A DNA stretch of 64,000 bases from Pachypanchax playfairii (taxonomy: Eukaryota > Chordata > Actinopteri > Cyprinodontiformes > Aplocheilidae). The notes beneath the pieces were generated by a model. It saw only the letters and a list, made by a program, of their open reading frames with translations. It made no database searches and had not been told where the DNA came from. The position numbers and the translations under genes are program-made. Positions 23,026-35,488 of the stretch are shown here, piece after piece (position 1 is the stretch's first letter; every line of letters begins with the position of its first letter). The stretch spans positions 1,145,834 through 1,209,833 of the forward strand of contig SSNP01000105.1 of NCBI GenBank assembly GCA_006937955.1. The letters run 5' to 3'.

Positions 23026-25603
23026 ACACTAATCTTATCACCTATAGGCTACAGCTTAATCTGTTTGTGATTAAACCAAATTTGAACCAAACATATTTGT
23101 ACTTTAACCTGATTTCTGTTGGTTGGATGATGAATGTACAGTAAGGAAACTCAACTACAACTTACATTAAATATACATATTTCTTCCTTCTACAGTCTGC
23201 AGAAAGGTTCAATAAACTGCTGCAGGTACAAACACACATCTTAGTCTGTCCGTGTGTCACATCTCATTAAATAACCACTGAACTGCTCAAGTGGTTGTTG
23301 AATCTACGTCACTGCAGATTTTTAACTGTCTGGATGTACATGTATAACCATAAAGTACATTCAATTATCAAACATACATAGTCATGTACTTTGGACAGTA
23401 TAAAAACTATAAATATAGACAGGAAGTCACTCAAGCAACCATAGAGGTGAATATAAACAGGATACTCACATCCACATTAAATATCTATTGCACTCTAATT
23501 TTAAATAAAAAAAAAACTAATATTTTGTGGATTTCAGGACACGTAGTAGAAATACTCACATTAATGCTTCTAATGTTTTATGTCAGAAAAATCTCAAATC
23601 TTTACAAGAAACCGACGCTCTTCAACAAATGTTCCATCTAATTGTTCTAACACAAAACTTCAAGAGACACAATATAGACTAAATATGAACATGTAGATTC
23701 ATTAAATAGAGTCACATATCTGCGTTAAATTTCCATCATACTGTTGGTTAAAAATCAATAGTATTTTGATAAAAAATACAGACAAACCTTGTACTACAGT
23801 TTCTTTAAAACTTTAGGCACAGTCTTTATTGAAGCAATGATTTTGTTCATTGTGGCCCAATTAAGATTTTGAGCTTTTTAATTTGATTTTCTTACAGTAA
23901 ATTATGCAACGAGGGGAACTTTGTACAAAATTTTGTCTTGACTTCTCTTATTTCATGCAGTGAAAAAAGACCAAGTTGAGCCAAACTATAATCATCTTCA
24001 CTCATCAGCAGCAAAATAATATAAAACAATAATAATTTCCACAGCAATTTAACTTAGCTCTGAACTTTATACATCTTTATAATATCTTAAATTCTTTTAC
24101 CAATAGAAAGAAGCAGAGGATCAAACCAAACATGCGGCTTTAAAACAATAAAAGGGAAACTTTTAACAATGCTGTCCATGTTTACACAAACTTTTTCTTG
24201 TTGTTGTTTGTTTTAAAGTAGACATCGTAGCTGTGGAGATGAGAGAAAGAATTGGGGGGGGGGGGGAAATGATGGTGAGGGATGAGAAAAAACAGAGGGA
24301 GGGAAAAGCAGAGCTGAAACACAATGGGAGCATCCATCCTTTAACCAGTGGGGAGTTATCGCCTGACGACAGAGCTTCTCCAAACGCTTTAAAAAGCACA
24401 TTTGAAGATGTATTAGTGTATCCCTGGATCCACTTGCTGCCAATAGGGGGCTGCTCGCTGGGCTTTGTGCATGTCTGCGTGCTCATTTTCTTATTTTTTT
24501 TATTTTGTGTGACTCCCTTCAAATTCCCTTAGCGAGCGTTGCTAAGGTGCTTTAGGGATGGATTAGCTGCAGGCTCATCACACATTCCATAACAGAAAAA
24601 AAAACATGTAAAAGGAAAAGAGGAGGAATTAAAAACGCAAAGAAAAAAAGGACAGCGACGAGATAACAGAAAAATTAAAGAATTGTAAAAAAAAAAAAAA
24701 AGGACAAAGATGTTCAGAAAACAAAAAATATGATAAATATTTGAAAAAAGGAAAGAATAAAAAGTAAATAAGATGTAGGAGAGAAAGAAAGAAGCAAATA
24801 AAACAAAAAATAAAAGCATGAATGACAAAGTAACAAGAAATAAAAACTCCAAAACATACAAACTGTTGAAACAGGCAAAATAAGGAGAATGAGGGATGTG
24901 AAAGAAGAAAATAAGGCTGCAAAGGAGAAGAGAAAAATGGAAGGAAGACGAATGAAAGAGGACGCTTGCTGACTGTTGCATCAGCCTGATAACCGAGGGC
25001 AGTATGTGGAGAATAATATGCATAATAAAGCGTGAAGGCAGCTGCAGGAATGTGTCCATGGAGCCATCTCATCTCCTCTGCTGGTAAAACCCATCAGAGC
25101 AGCAGTCTGACAGGTTTGGCAGCTCCAGCCACTAAATATTTAGGACACAAAACTGCCGCTTCCAAACATCCAGGGTTATATTTGGTCTGATGGCAACACA
25201 CTGCACTTGCAACATATATTACAAATGTGCTGTCTGTGGCGCCGTAAGTACGACTGAAGTGTCACAGAATCTGATACTGAATCTTAAAAAAAGTTTTCAC
25301 TATATTTATACTTTATACACTATATAATAAATAATGGTAAAATCCAGCTACAGTTTATTTATCAAACAAAATAAGAGTCAGAAAGAAAAATGAACTGCAG
25401 TTACCCAAATCTAAAAGTTAAATATTTCAACTACAAACAAAATGTGTTTAATCATAAAACCCATTAGATTTTTAATGTGTGTGACACTTTTATTCTTGTT
25501 CTCTGATTTCTCAGTTTCCCTGAGACTTTTATTTTGAAGCCATGTTTTTGGTTGCGCTTACAGTTTTGTTTTATCTTCAAGAACAAACTATATTCCTTCT
25601 TAT
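21009..25603. other. intergenic region with simple repeats
   Basis: No coding exon recognised. It holds the CA microsatellite at 22983-23029, several short GT tracts, a 13-base G run near 24255 and purine-rich low-complexity sequence at about 24590-24970. Balanced blocks near 21660-21760, 22330-22680 and 25060-25260 may be conserved non-coding sequence. Confidence 0.35.
22983..23029. repeat. (CA)n microsatellite
   Basis: About 23 CA units with one interruption, preceded by alternating CG/CA. Confidence 0.95.
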
Positions 25604-26617
25604 TAGGGATGCACAATAACGATAACTTATAACGATAACTTCCTGCATTTTGTAACTGATACAGATAATAAAAATAGTGGCTCCACGGGATGAACTAGTT
25701 GGTGAAATCCCAGGTTGGTCGTCAAATGCTATAAATGTAATAATTTTCTCTTCAGGTTGTCTCTAACAAACTTTGACTTTCGCAAACGCCTCGTCAATAT
25801 GCACTAGCCCAGATGCCTTATTAGTTCCTGGTGGTGATCCCAGACCTGCCAAACTTGTCAAAATATTTTGAGTACCTCTTGTGTTGTGCAGCTTTTTTTC
25901 CCCCACAGACTTTTGCACCTCCATGCTTTGCACACAGTAATTTCCCCGTTTACTGGCTGGAAACTGGTTATAAAAAACAATCAAACTTATGTTTTTGATT
26001 ACAATACTTTCAATAAAGAAAATATAGACATTTTGCACTCATCAATAGAAAACCAAAAAATGCTGTCCTTATCATGACGGTCTTTCAGTTGAACACAAAC
26101 ACTTTCACAACATGAAAATGCTGTTAACAAACCGAGGTCACAATGTTATTTACGGTTTTTTTTTTTTGACCCTGATGCCCTTTTAACTACAGTTTTTGCA
26201 TCAGTCATCAGGAGCATGAACACTGTTCTTGATATTTTATCTAAAACGTCTGCAGGACATGGACCCTCATCTTTTTGGCAGGTCTGCTGTCCCATCCCTC
26301 AACGTCTTCGTCTCCCTCATCTGCCATGACAGTAGTTGCAAAAATTGCTGTAAAAGATTTGTTGGCTACATGTTTAAACTGTATAAATAATCACATTCCT
26401 CCTTATAAACAGGCCAGCGTGCGGATGTCAAATCTAAAATGCAGACAGGTTGTCAGGTTTAACAATCTCCCTGGCTAAGGAAGGCGGCGCCATGTTTGTT
26501 ATTTTATTATCGGATCTATTTATTGTTAAAAACGTTATCAGAATTATCTGAACGATGTCCTTTTTTTCCAATATCGGACAAATAATTTTCAATGTTGATC
26601 CTTATTGTTCATCCCTA
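25604..26617. mobile_element. non-autonomous DNA transposon, hAT-like termini
   Basis: The ends TAGGGATGCACAATAA (25604-25619) and the reverse complement of its near-copy (26602-26617) form 16-bp terminal inverted repeats with one mismatch. Both ends carry the ATTATCG/CGATAA-rich subterminal sequence seen in a widespread vertebrate transposon group. The inside has only short ORFs and no transposase. I could not find an unambiguous target duplication, so the superfamily is tentative. Confidence 0.6.
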
Positions 26618-27329
26618 CTTTTTATCACTGTCAATTTTTCTCACATAAATACACTCACAGAATAAAGTCATTAACAGGTCACACACAACTAAACATGTTT
26701 AAACTGTTTCCTCTAGTTCGTTTACTTAGTTTTGAGAAAAAACAACTATATTGCAGGAATTTTATAATTGCCAAATAGAAAAAAAAAACATGTACATTTT
26801 GCACAACCTTTTGATTTAACTAATGTAATCAGTTTAATGAACTAGCTGAAGCTAATATTAGGTTGTTTAATATTCTCCCAGCCAAACGGGAGTCAGTAAC
26901 CACATATTAACATAATTTATGTGTAAATCTCTTTAATCCTGGACAAGAATTCTTCATGTGAAAGGTGGTATCAACTGGATGAAATAAATGGAAGTTATCT
27001 CAACATTTAGCATCTTGGAGACAGAGATGGAAATTCATCGTGCCAACAAGGCCCCGCCCTTCCACACGTCAGACTTTAAACAAAGTTTAAAGGTGGAACC
27101 ATTTCCAAGCAGTAAGCTGTCAAACAGAACAAAGTTTTAACAGATTCCTCTAATCCTTTCTAATGTGGTTTGTTTATGTAACGTGAATCACGTTGCCATG
27201 GTAACTCAAAGCACCAGTTAAACATATCACCCATCTCATGACTGAACCAGTTTGTAGTGCTTTAAGAGACCAGGTTAGAGGTGAATAAGTACATGTGCCT
27301 TTACTTCATGACTGACATCAATAATACAA

Positions 27330-27720
27330 ATGTTTAATTTGTATCTCGTGCAATCAGACCGAATGCACGTGCACTGAAATGTGCAGCAAAAACATGTATT
27401 TATTTATTGTTGCATGTTACAGTAGCAGCGTCAGCCTTTACGTTCACTGTGGTTATTTTCTGATTGGAGTTGCCGTCAGGTATTTCCCTTCATGATACTC
27501 ATATTCTAGTCACCAGAGCTTAACGAGAAGAAATACCATATTAATGATGGGCCTGCCATTTAGTTTGAGTCTTACACAATAAGCAGAACAGCTGTCACAC
27601 ATTCAGACTGTATAACGGCCTAATGTACACGTCAAGTCTCACGTTTTACCTGAGACTCAGATTTCATTGTCCCTGACTGCCATCTGGGATATGAAAACAG
27701 CTAAATTCAAAAAGACGACA
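27330..27720. promoter_or_regulatory. candidate conserved non-coding element
   Basis: Long ORF-free block of mixed composition with a nested palindromic GTGCAC (ATGCACGTGCACTGAAA), a ATTAATGATGG homeodomain-like site near 27541, a CATTGTCC SOX-like site near 27666 and E-box-like CAGCTG near 27590. Distinct from the AT-rich flanks. Function inferred only. Confidence 0.3.
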
Positions 27721-28434
27721 TCTCCTGCATCTTATAGAAGCTTTAAAAACAGAGGTTGGTGTTTGGAGCCACTTTTAGTCTCAATTTCTGTTTAAATCAT
27801 CTAACTGCAAAACTGAGATACATGATAAATAAGTTTTATGATGTTAAAACATAAAATAGAGACAAAGAGTTGCAAAGCAAACATGACGACACAAACAGGA
27901 AGTTGGAACTTTGATTTTGTCAGAGTTAAAACAAACCTAATAATGAAAACAATTATTAAACCCTGTAGTTACACCAAATCAGCTTTCACTTTTCAATGTG
28001 ATTAAAATAAAGCTACAACAGACAGTCAGATAAAGCCAGTGCTGACACCAGTACTGAAAACTATCCATGCTCTATACATTAAGTAAAATTCTGTGTGCAT
28101 GTGAAGCAGAAAGGGAGGCCAGTACCTGTAGCATAGGTGTGGTTCACTACATCTCCTGTTACCTGGATCTCTGATGCAACATGAGCTTCCTCTGTTTGGA
28201 CAAATTGACAGAGAGAACTGAGCTGACAGGCAACCAGATTTCCCTCTCTGTTTATCTCCATCTCACTCAGTTTGTGTTAACACTTCACTTTCTCTCTGCC
28301 TCGTTCTGATAGAGAAAATTTATAAAGGGACTTCAGTGGTTCGATATACCTGCTTAGAAACATAAAAACATGTCTGACTCAAAAGTTGTTCTGAGAGCAG
28401 AAAAACGAATAAAACTGTTTCGATTTGTGAGTCT

Positions 28435-28488
28435 CCATCCATCCATCCATCCATCCATCCATCGGTCCGTCAATCCGTCCATCCATCT
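28435..28488. repeat. (ATCC)n tetranucleotide repeat
   Basis: Seven clean ATCC units followed by imperfect ones with G substitutions. Confidence 0.9.
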
Positions 28489-30183
28489 AGTGTTTCCATA
28501 ATCTCATTATGCACCTATGAAAAGGGGGGCAGGTAATGCAATCTGGCATGGCGCGGTGCAGCGCAGCATGTGTGTTGTTTATCTGAATGGAAGTCAGCAG
28601 AGTTTCTATTTCACCCACTTGTCTAGAATTAATCATCTAATCAGATGTGTATATGCGTGTATGTTTACACACGTTTAAAAAACACAGTCATGTGACCACA
28701 GCCTCTCTGCATGTACACAGACAAACGGCCTGTGAGTCTTTCTCCAGGGACGAACCTCAAAGACAACAGCAACTTTAAATTGACCGTTTAATTATAAATA
28801 AACCTTCATCTTTGTCACAAAGAGCATTTATTATCTATAAACTGCTTAAATGCACCTCACAGATAATTGACTAGAACAAACCTGAGCAGCAACAAAACCT
28901 TCTTAAAAATGTATTCCTGTTCATTTCAGTAACATTTATTTTATTTATCATATCAGTGGGGTTAAGGTTTGTGTTTATTTAGAGTAACTTTAGTGTAAAG
29001 CTGCAGAAACTAGAGATTAAATATGATTAACTATTCAATTAATCATAACAATCCATTTGAATGAAAATGCACTACAAACACCATCTAGTTAAAGCCATGA
29101 GTTCAGTCAATAAACTAGTTCCATCTTGACTGTAGTTCAGCGTGTACATGAAACTGAACAGCTGAGGAGACGGAGCAATTAGCAGTCAGGTCAAGTGAGC
29201 TCGGTGTCACATTTTAACACAGATCATCCTCCTTTCTCATCACCATGATAAACTCTCAACATCTCAACTAGGTCAGTCCTCTGAGGTAACGCTGATGTCA
29301 TGCAGCGCTCTGCATCACCAAATATGTCAGAAGTGCCATTATGTTTGTTTTAAATGGAAAAAAGTAAAAAAAAAAAAATGCAAATCACGGGATGATTCAA
29401 TACTTTTCCTCTTTTATTAAATAAAGATTTTTCTCCTTTTTAATATGGTTAAAAAGGCAGTACGTTCAGCTGTTAAAGGTTGTTTTATAACAAAGCCATA
29501 ACATTTTTTCCTTTGTATACTAAACTATTAGTTTGTTTCTTGACTTTGCATTTCACGCTGTGTGACTTTTGTACAGACACAATGCAATCATATAAGCAAA
29601 AAAAGAAAAAAAGCAGTATGCAATTTGATTTTAACTTTAAGTGTCTAGCTTATGTTTCTCACTCTAATTCTCCCCTAATGCTCAGTTGGCAGGTGCCCAT
29701 AATATGAGAAATCACATATTGAACCAGTTTAAACTCACATCAGCAAGAAAAATGAAAAATAGATCAATCATGCCAATTGGAGAGAAGAAAAAAGTGATGA
29801 GAAGAAAAGGAGACACAGCGAGGGAGGCTGATCGACTGTAGTTCTGACCTCTGCTCACACAAAACTCCCCCCACCACCTACTAAATAAAATTTCAAAAAA
29901 ATCCTCTGAACCCTACATGGTTTTACTGTATCAATCGCCCCCCCACACACACTTCTCGTCCCTCTTAGCCACCAATCCCACTCGGCTGAACAGCCAATAA
30001 GTTGCAGCCGAGGACTAAAAGCTCCCGCAGGGTGAGCGACAAAAGGACTCCTACAGTCCTGGAAGGAAAGTGCTCCCTCTTCTCTTACACTTTCTTCTCC
30101 CTTCACCATAGGAAGACATTATGGAAGTCATTATTCTGGCCCTCCAAGTTGCCACAGAAGCTTTGGGGCTTTGACCTGGTCAC

Positions 30184-30211
30184 ATATGTGTGTGTGTGTC
30201 TGTGTGTGTGT

Positions 30212-30245
<34 letters not shown>
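30184..30245. repeat. (TG)n microsatellite
   Basis: About 30 TG units with two interruptions. Confidence 0.95.
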
Positions 30246-30248
<3 letters not shown>

Positions 30249-31929
30249 AGCCCTGCAGGATGTCGCTCAGCCCCACCGAGAATGAGACGAGGAGAATTAG
30301 GAGTAATTTTTCCTCAGACTCCTGACTTTTTCTTCCCACTGAGGAGCAATGTCACACATTTTGCATTTGGACTATGGAAACTTTGATATGCACACGCATG
30401 CGCACGCGCACAGAGAGAGCTGGCATGGGGTTAATTTTAAAGGATTAAAAATTAAAACATGAAACTCCAGTGAGTTACAAAGAAGGTTACGATAAATAGG
30501 ATACACTATTTTAATTAAATATTCACATAACAGCAATACTTCATTACAAACAGGATTTACATTTAACTTTAAAATATTTTCTTGCCATTTAAATGCTTTT
30601 AGACATATTTATGCAAATGACAGTCAATGATCCTGCTGCTTTATATTTCATGACGTATGTCTATTTTATGTTTATTATTGATTATTTTGGTTAAAACTGC
30701 AACATTGATACTTTATTTCCTGATAAATTAAGCAGCATCTATAAAGACACAATCTTTTAGTGATGAGTCAAAGTCTAAAGAAAATAAATGTTGAAACAAA
30801 TCAAACTGAGCTGAAACACATTTGCACTTTTTGCTGTTGATAGATTTAAATAACTTGTGAAATTAATTCTTTTTAGCTCCTGAAGGAAAATCACTAACTT
30901 CTGTCTATTTAAAACCCTTCAGTAGTTCTTCTCTTACCTCAAGCCTTGAAGTGGTAACAGAATTAGAAAAGAAAAGCTAGATTTTTCTCCACTAAAAGAA
31001 ATGTTGTTTTTTTTGTTTTGTTTTATTTAGTTTGTTTGATTTGGTGGATTCTGGCACACATGATCTATAAACATAAAGAGCAGTCGACTTATCCAGAACA
31101 ACAGCTCTCAGTGCTCTCCGTGCCTCAGTTTGCTGCTTATATTCTTCATTATTTAAACACTGTATAACATATTAGTGTTCAGAGCCAGCAGCAAACTGAA
31201 AGACAAACAAAATATACAGCATCGTGCAGTTAGAGCTGCTTTAACAAACCAGACGTGCAATAGTTGTTGAGATTCAGTCCGTCGAGCTTCAGTCGGTCTG
31301 TTGGGTTTTTAGCTTGAGGTTTATCATGAAGTTGTTTACATTGAGCTCATTAGAATCATACCCCAGACAAATGCATCCACACATTTACTAACCGATTACA
31401 GTAAGTTTTGTTGACACTTGCACATTCTTCTAAAATGAATAAGTTGTTAAAATTCTGCATTCCAGATTTAGAGAAGCTCACCTGCCGTCAAATTCATAAC
31501 ATAATATAAATATTTGCAAGAACACAAAAAGTTTTGAACTATTAAAAGACACATCTGTTAACTCAGAGTTTCATGACATTCTGACCTCGGCTCTACAAAC
31601 TAGTCAGACTTTATCTCCTTCCATTAAAACATAAATAACTAGAAAAACACTTAGATCTCAGATCTCTGCAAAACACCCAAGTTCCTCCATATTGTGATTA
31701 ACTTTGTTGTATCAATATTATCAGATTCAATGGCCATGAAAACATCGTTAGCAACTGGATTAACATTGATCTCATTATTAGTTCAGTAGTTATTGGTGGT
31801 TTTCTTCTGGATGGAGCTCCAGAGCTTTTGAAGCAACAAAATCTTTTACACACGACTGATTCCAGAGTCCCGACTATCTTTTGGTGTTTGTTGCAAGTTT
31901 ATACCATCATTTCCCTATTTTTTTTTTCT

Positions 31930-32115
31930 AGATCAGATTTTGAATTTTGTACTGACCCAGATCAGTCCTTGATCCAGATCAATCCTTTGGTATCATGAAG
32001 AACCTATAGAAACATTTCCTGAAAAATTCATCAATATCCATCCAGAACTTTTTGCTTTAGCTTGCTAACAGACGAACTAGCAGAAACAAATTCTGGTGAA
32101 AACATCAACTTCTGG
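31930..32115 (+). repeat. fragment of a dispersed LINE/SINE 3' region (copy 2)
   Basis: Contains 'tttcctgaaaaattcatcaa', 'tccatccagaactttttgc', 'gctaacagacgaactagcag' and a terminal 'ggtggatgtaat', in the same order as in the fragment at 4285-4485. Same family, older copy. Confidence 0.5.
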
Positions 32116-34263
32116 TGGATGTAATAACAGAATAAAGGCTGTTACAGTATGTCACAAACCTCCTAACATCATCCCTCTGGACAGATATATGCAACCTGGA
32201 GGTCACATGCTCAGCTGATCAGTGATGATTTGACAGATGTTTACGGAGTAGAACAACTGGATATGTTTAACATGTCTTCTTTATAGAAGAGCAGTTTGAC
32301 TGATGTGAATAAATCACAGACACAAACTGCTTTGTAATAACACATGCGACAGTCACATGGATCCAACACTGAATAACTGATCTGGATGACAAAAAGTTGA
32401 AACCCACAGTTTTCTGAACATGAGAAAAGAGGTAAAAAAATATAAAAACAGAACCAAGTCTTGTGATATTCAACAATAATCACACATCAGGATGTTCTCC
32501 AGATTTTGACTATTGTAAAACTAGAAAGCACTCAGACAGATCAGCTCATTTCCTCATGCGTTCTCACAATAATAATAAATCCTGCAACCAGAACACTCCC
32601 AACATCTCATTGGTCCTCATGTCATCCCAAGATATCCTGAAAACTTAATCTGTACAACTTCATTACATTTTAAATGTTGTTAAAAGGTAAAAGGTTGGAG
32701 CTCAGGGTTAATCATCAGGGCTCACTGTGTTTAACATCTATCAGCTCCGTAACGTCTCATCACAACAATCTAAAATGAAACCTTCACTAATTTCATAAAA
32801 CCTAAAACTCTTCCACTTTTTCACAGCCGTCCTCTCTGTGATACAAAGACAACCTAAACTAGCCATCGCCACTTCTGCTCTTATGTAATTGCTGTATTTG
32901 TCATGTTAAAGATCATCATCAGAGTTTCTTTCAGCAGTCATCACCTCTGCAACCAGTCTGATCATCAGCACCTTTATCTTCAACTCATCATCATCACAGC
33001 TGCCGTCATGACTTTCTCCTTTTGGCTCTTTGATTGTTCTGAATCTCCTGTATCTTTTTTATCAAGAGTCTGGAAGGACCTTTAGCTTTTAGGCTGAAGG
33101 GAGTGATGTTAGAGAGAAAAACAGGACAGAGGAAGCAGGGAATCAGGATGAAGGCTGTAATAAGAGACACGCAGCAGGAGGGCTGTTTACCGTCACTGAA
33201 GGAGGAGAAAAGAGAGGTGGGGGGTGGGATGGACTATGAGAAGGAAAGAGAGAAGATTAGAGGAAGATGAATAGATGAAGGCAATGTTCATAGAAAAGGG
33301 ATTTCAAAAATATAATGTTTCTCGTGTCTTGTGCCGTGAGCTGTCAATGTACAAACGTACCGCAAAAACCTAATGCGACTTCTTACATGTGAGCCGACTA
33401 AAAACTTATTTGGATCACAATGTGGTACCAATGTGGTCATGTAAATGAACTGAACCATCAACAGATCTCAAAGATCTCTGCTGAACAAAACACTAAATAC
33501 AATCTACAGTAAGTGATACAGAACATATTCCTGGTGTTTAAAAGTTAATCTCTTTCCACCACAACAGGAAACAACATCTGGAAACTCACCTGAGACAAAA
33601 GGGGAGAAGTTGTTCTTTTTAATAAAATAAAAACAAGTATTTGGATAAAGTGACAGAAATCTGGAGCTGTCACATCTTATAACTGCAAACTCAAATCATA
33701 AACATGCTAAAAAGGTTATCTGGTCTGAGTGGTTACAGTTATATGTTAAAATCATCTCATGTTATCATACTGAGGTCATACTGGAAAGTATTAAAGCTTT
33801 TTAAATATATTTATTTTCCAGCTTGAGAGTTATGAGTTCTCAGCTAATAAAATGTTCATAAAAATTGTGTTTAAACAAAAAACAGGCCTTAATACGTGGA
33901 CAGAACTGAGTGTATATAAAACTTCCTTTTAAAAGCTTTTCACAATAAGGGCCCCAAGGAAATGGTCTGCATACATAAAAATTTATTTTGAAAAAAGGAA
34001 CACAGAACATTTGATTATGGAATTCAATTAGCATCAAAACTTGTGTGAGAGAAATACAAACTCACCCAGATTTAACCATCTGGGTGTGCACGGTCGGCAT
34101 TCTGAACCCTCAAAAAATAAACTGTTCCCACTCGTACTGACTTGACGGTTTGGAGGCAGGTCCCAGTGGAGGCACTGACCCTCACGTGACTGGTCCAGTC
34201 AGTCACGCCCACATGATGAGGTCATCACTCCAGAACCAGAACACAGAGTCCAATCAGGATATA
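32116..34263. other. intergenic, nothing recognised
   Basis: AT-rich, with short random ORFs. No exon or repeat terminus noticed. Confidence 0.4.
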
Positions 34264-34265
34264 TA

Positions 34266-35486
34266 CACTCACCGGCCACTTTATTAGGTACACCTGTCCA
34301 ACTGCTCGTTAACACTTAATTTCTAATCAGCCAATCACATGGCGGCAACTCAGTGCATTTAGGCATGTACACATGGTCAAGACAATCTCCTGCAGTTCAA
34401 ACCGAGCATCAGTATGGGGAAGAAAGGTGATTTGAGTGACTTTGAACGTGGCATGGTTGTTGGTGCCAGAATGGCTGGTCTGAGTATTTCAGAAACTGCT
34501 GATCTACTGGGATTTTCACGCACAACCATCTCTAGGGTTTACAGAGAATGGTCCGAAAAAGAAAAAATATCCAGTGAGCGGCAGTTCTGTGGGCGGAAAT
34601 GCCTTGTTGATGCCAGAGGTCAGAGGAGAATGGCCAGACTGGTTCGAGCTGATAGAAAGGCAACAGTGACTCAAATAACCACTCGTTACAACCAAGGTAG
34701 GCAGAAGAGCATCTCTGAACGCACAGTACGTCGAACTTTGAGGCAGATGGGCTACAGCAGCAGAAGACCACGCCGGGTGCCACTCCTTTCAGCTAAGAAC
34801 AGGAAACTGAGACTACAATTTGCACAAGCTCATCGAAATTGGACAATAGAAGATTGGAAAAACGTTGCCTGGTCTGATGAGTCTCGATTTCTGCTGCGAC
34901 ATTCGGATGGTAGGGTCAGAATTTGGCGTCAACAACATGAAAGCATGGATCCATCCTGCCTTGTATCAACGGTTCAGGCTGCTGGTGGTGGTGTAATGGT
35001 GTGGGGAATATTTTCTTGGCACTCTTTGGGCCCCTTGGTACCAATTGAGCATCGTTACAACGCCACAGCCTACCTGAGTATTGTTGCTGACCATGTCCAT
35101 CCCTTTATGACCACAATGTACCCAACTTCTGATGGCTACTTTCAGCAGGATAATGCACCATGTCATAAAGCTGGAATCATCTCGGACTGGTTTCTTGAAC
35201 ATGACAATGAGTTCACTGTACTCAAATGGCCTCCACAGTCACCAGATCTCAATCCAATAGAGCATCTTTGGGATGTGGTGGAACGGGAGATTCGCATCAT
35301 GGATGTGCAGCCGACAAATCTGCGCCAACTGTGTGATGCCATCATGTCAATATGGACCAAACTCTCTGAGGAATGCTTCCAGCACCTTGTTGAATCTATG
35401 CCACGAAGAATTGAGGCAGTTCTGAAGGCAAAAGGGGGTCCAACCCGTTACTAGCATGGTGTACCTAATAAAGTGGCCGGTGAGTG
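34266..35486 (+). mobile_element. full-length Tc1/mariner transposon
   Basis: A complete 1221-bp element flanked by TA dinucleotides (34264-34265 and 35487-35488). The terminal inverted repeats, 34266-34294 and 35458-35486, are 29 bp and identical; they start CACTCACCGGCCACTTTATT. Between them is one uninterrupted transposase frame. Perfect termini plus an intact ORF indicate recent insertion. It shares no termini with the decayed Tc1 copies at 16.5-19.5 kb and 40-42 kb. Confidence 0.96.
34414..35454 (+). CDS. Tc1-type transposase, intact
   Basis: 346 residues with no frameshift. It cuts and pastes its own element by binding the terminal repeats. The N-terminus has a helix-turn-helix (about 10-47, ERGMVVGARMAGLSISETAD onward), a second DNA-binding half (about 65-115) and a basic RRPRR stretch near 117-121. 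The DDE catalytic core has Asp155 in WSDES, Asp246 in QQDNAPCH and Glu283 in LNPIEHLW. By my count 36 residues separate the second Asp from Glu, whereas classical Tc1 enzymes have 34. The VMVWG motif is at 194-198. All catalytic residues are present, so activity is plausible but not shown. The ATG at 34414 lies 120 bp inside the left terminal repeat, normal for Tc1 elements. Confidence 0.95.
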   Translation: MGKKGDLSDFERGMVVGARMAGLSISETADLLGFSRTTISRVYREWSEKEKISSERQFCGRKCLVDARGQRRMARLVRADRKATVTQITTRYNQGRQKSISERTVRRTLRQMGYSSRRPRRVPLLSAKNRKLRLQFAQAHRNWTIEDWKNVAWSDESRFLLRHSDGRVRIWRQQHESMDPSCLVSTVQAAGGGVMVWGIFSWHSLGPLVPIEHRYNATAYLSIVADHVHPFMTTMYPTSDGYFQQDNAPCHKAGIISDWFLEHDNEFTVLKWPPQSPDLNPIEHLWDVVEREIRIMDVQPTNLRQLCDAIMSIWTKLSEECFQHLVESMPRRIEAVLKAKGGPTRY

Positions 35487-35488
35487 TA

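Larger units (their letters stand above)
26618..31929. other. intergenic region
   Basis: No coding exon recognised. Contains a candidate regulatory block (27330-27720), an ATCC repeat (28435-28488) and a TG microsatellite (30184-30245). Other balanced segments at about 28500-28650 and 29930-30180 are not explained. Confidence 0.35.

Noticed and set aside
24529..25072. Long minus-strand ORFs (147 and 176 codons), Phe/Leu/Ser-rich
   Set aside because: They translate an A/G-rich low-complexity tract; composition is that of poly-pyrimidine on the other strand, with no domain, and two overlapping frames are equally open.
28435..28488. CRISPR-like short repeats
   Set aside because: Simple ATCC microsatellite without spacers; the genome is eukaryotic.
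34532..35360. Minus-strand ORFs within the Tc1 element
   Set aside because: Shadows of the transposase gene.
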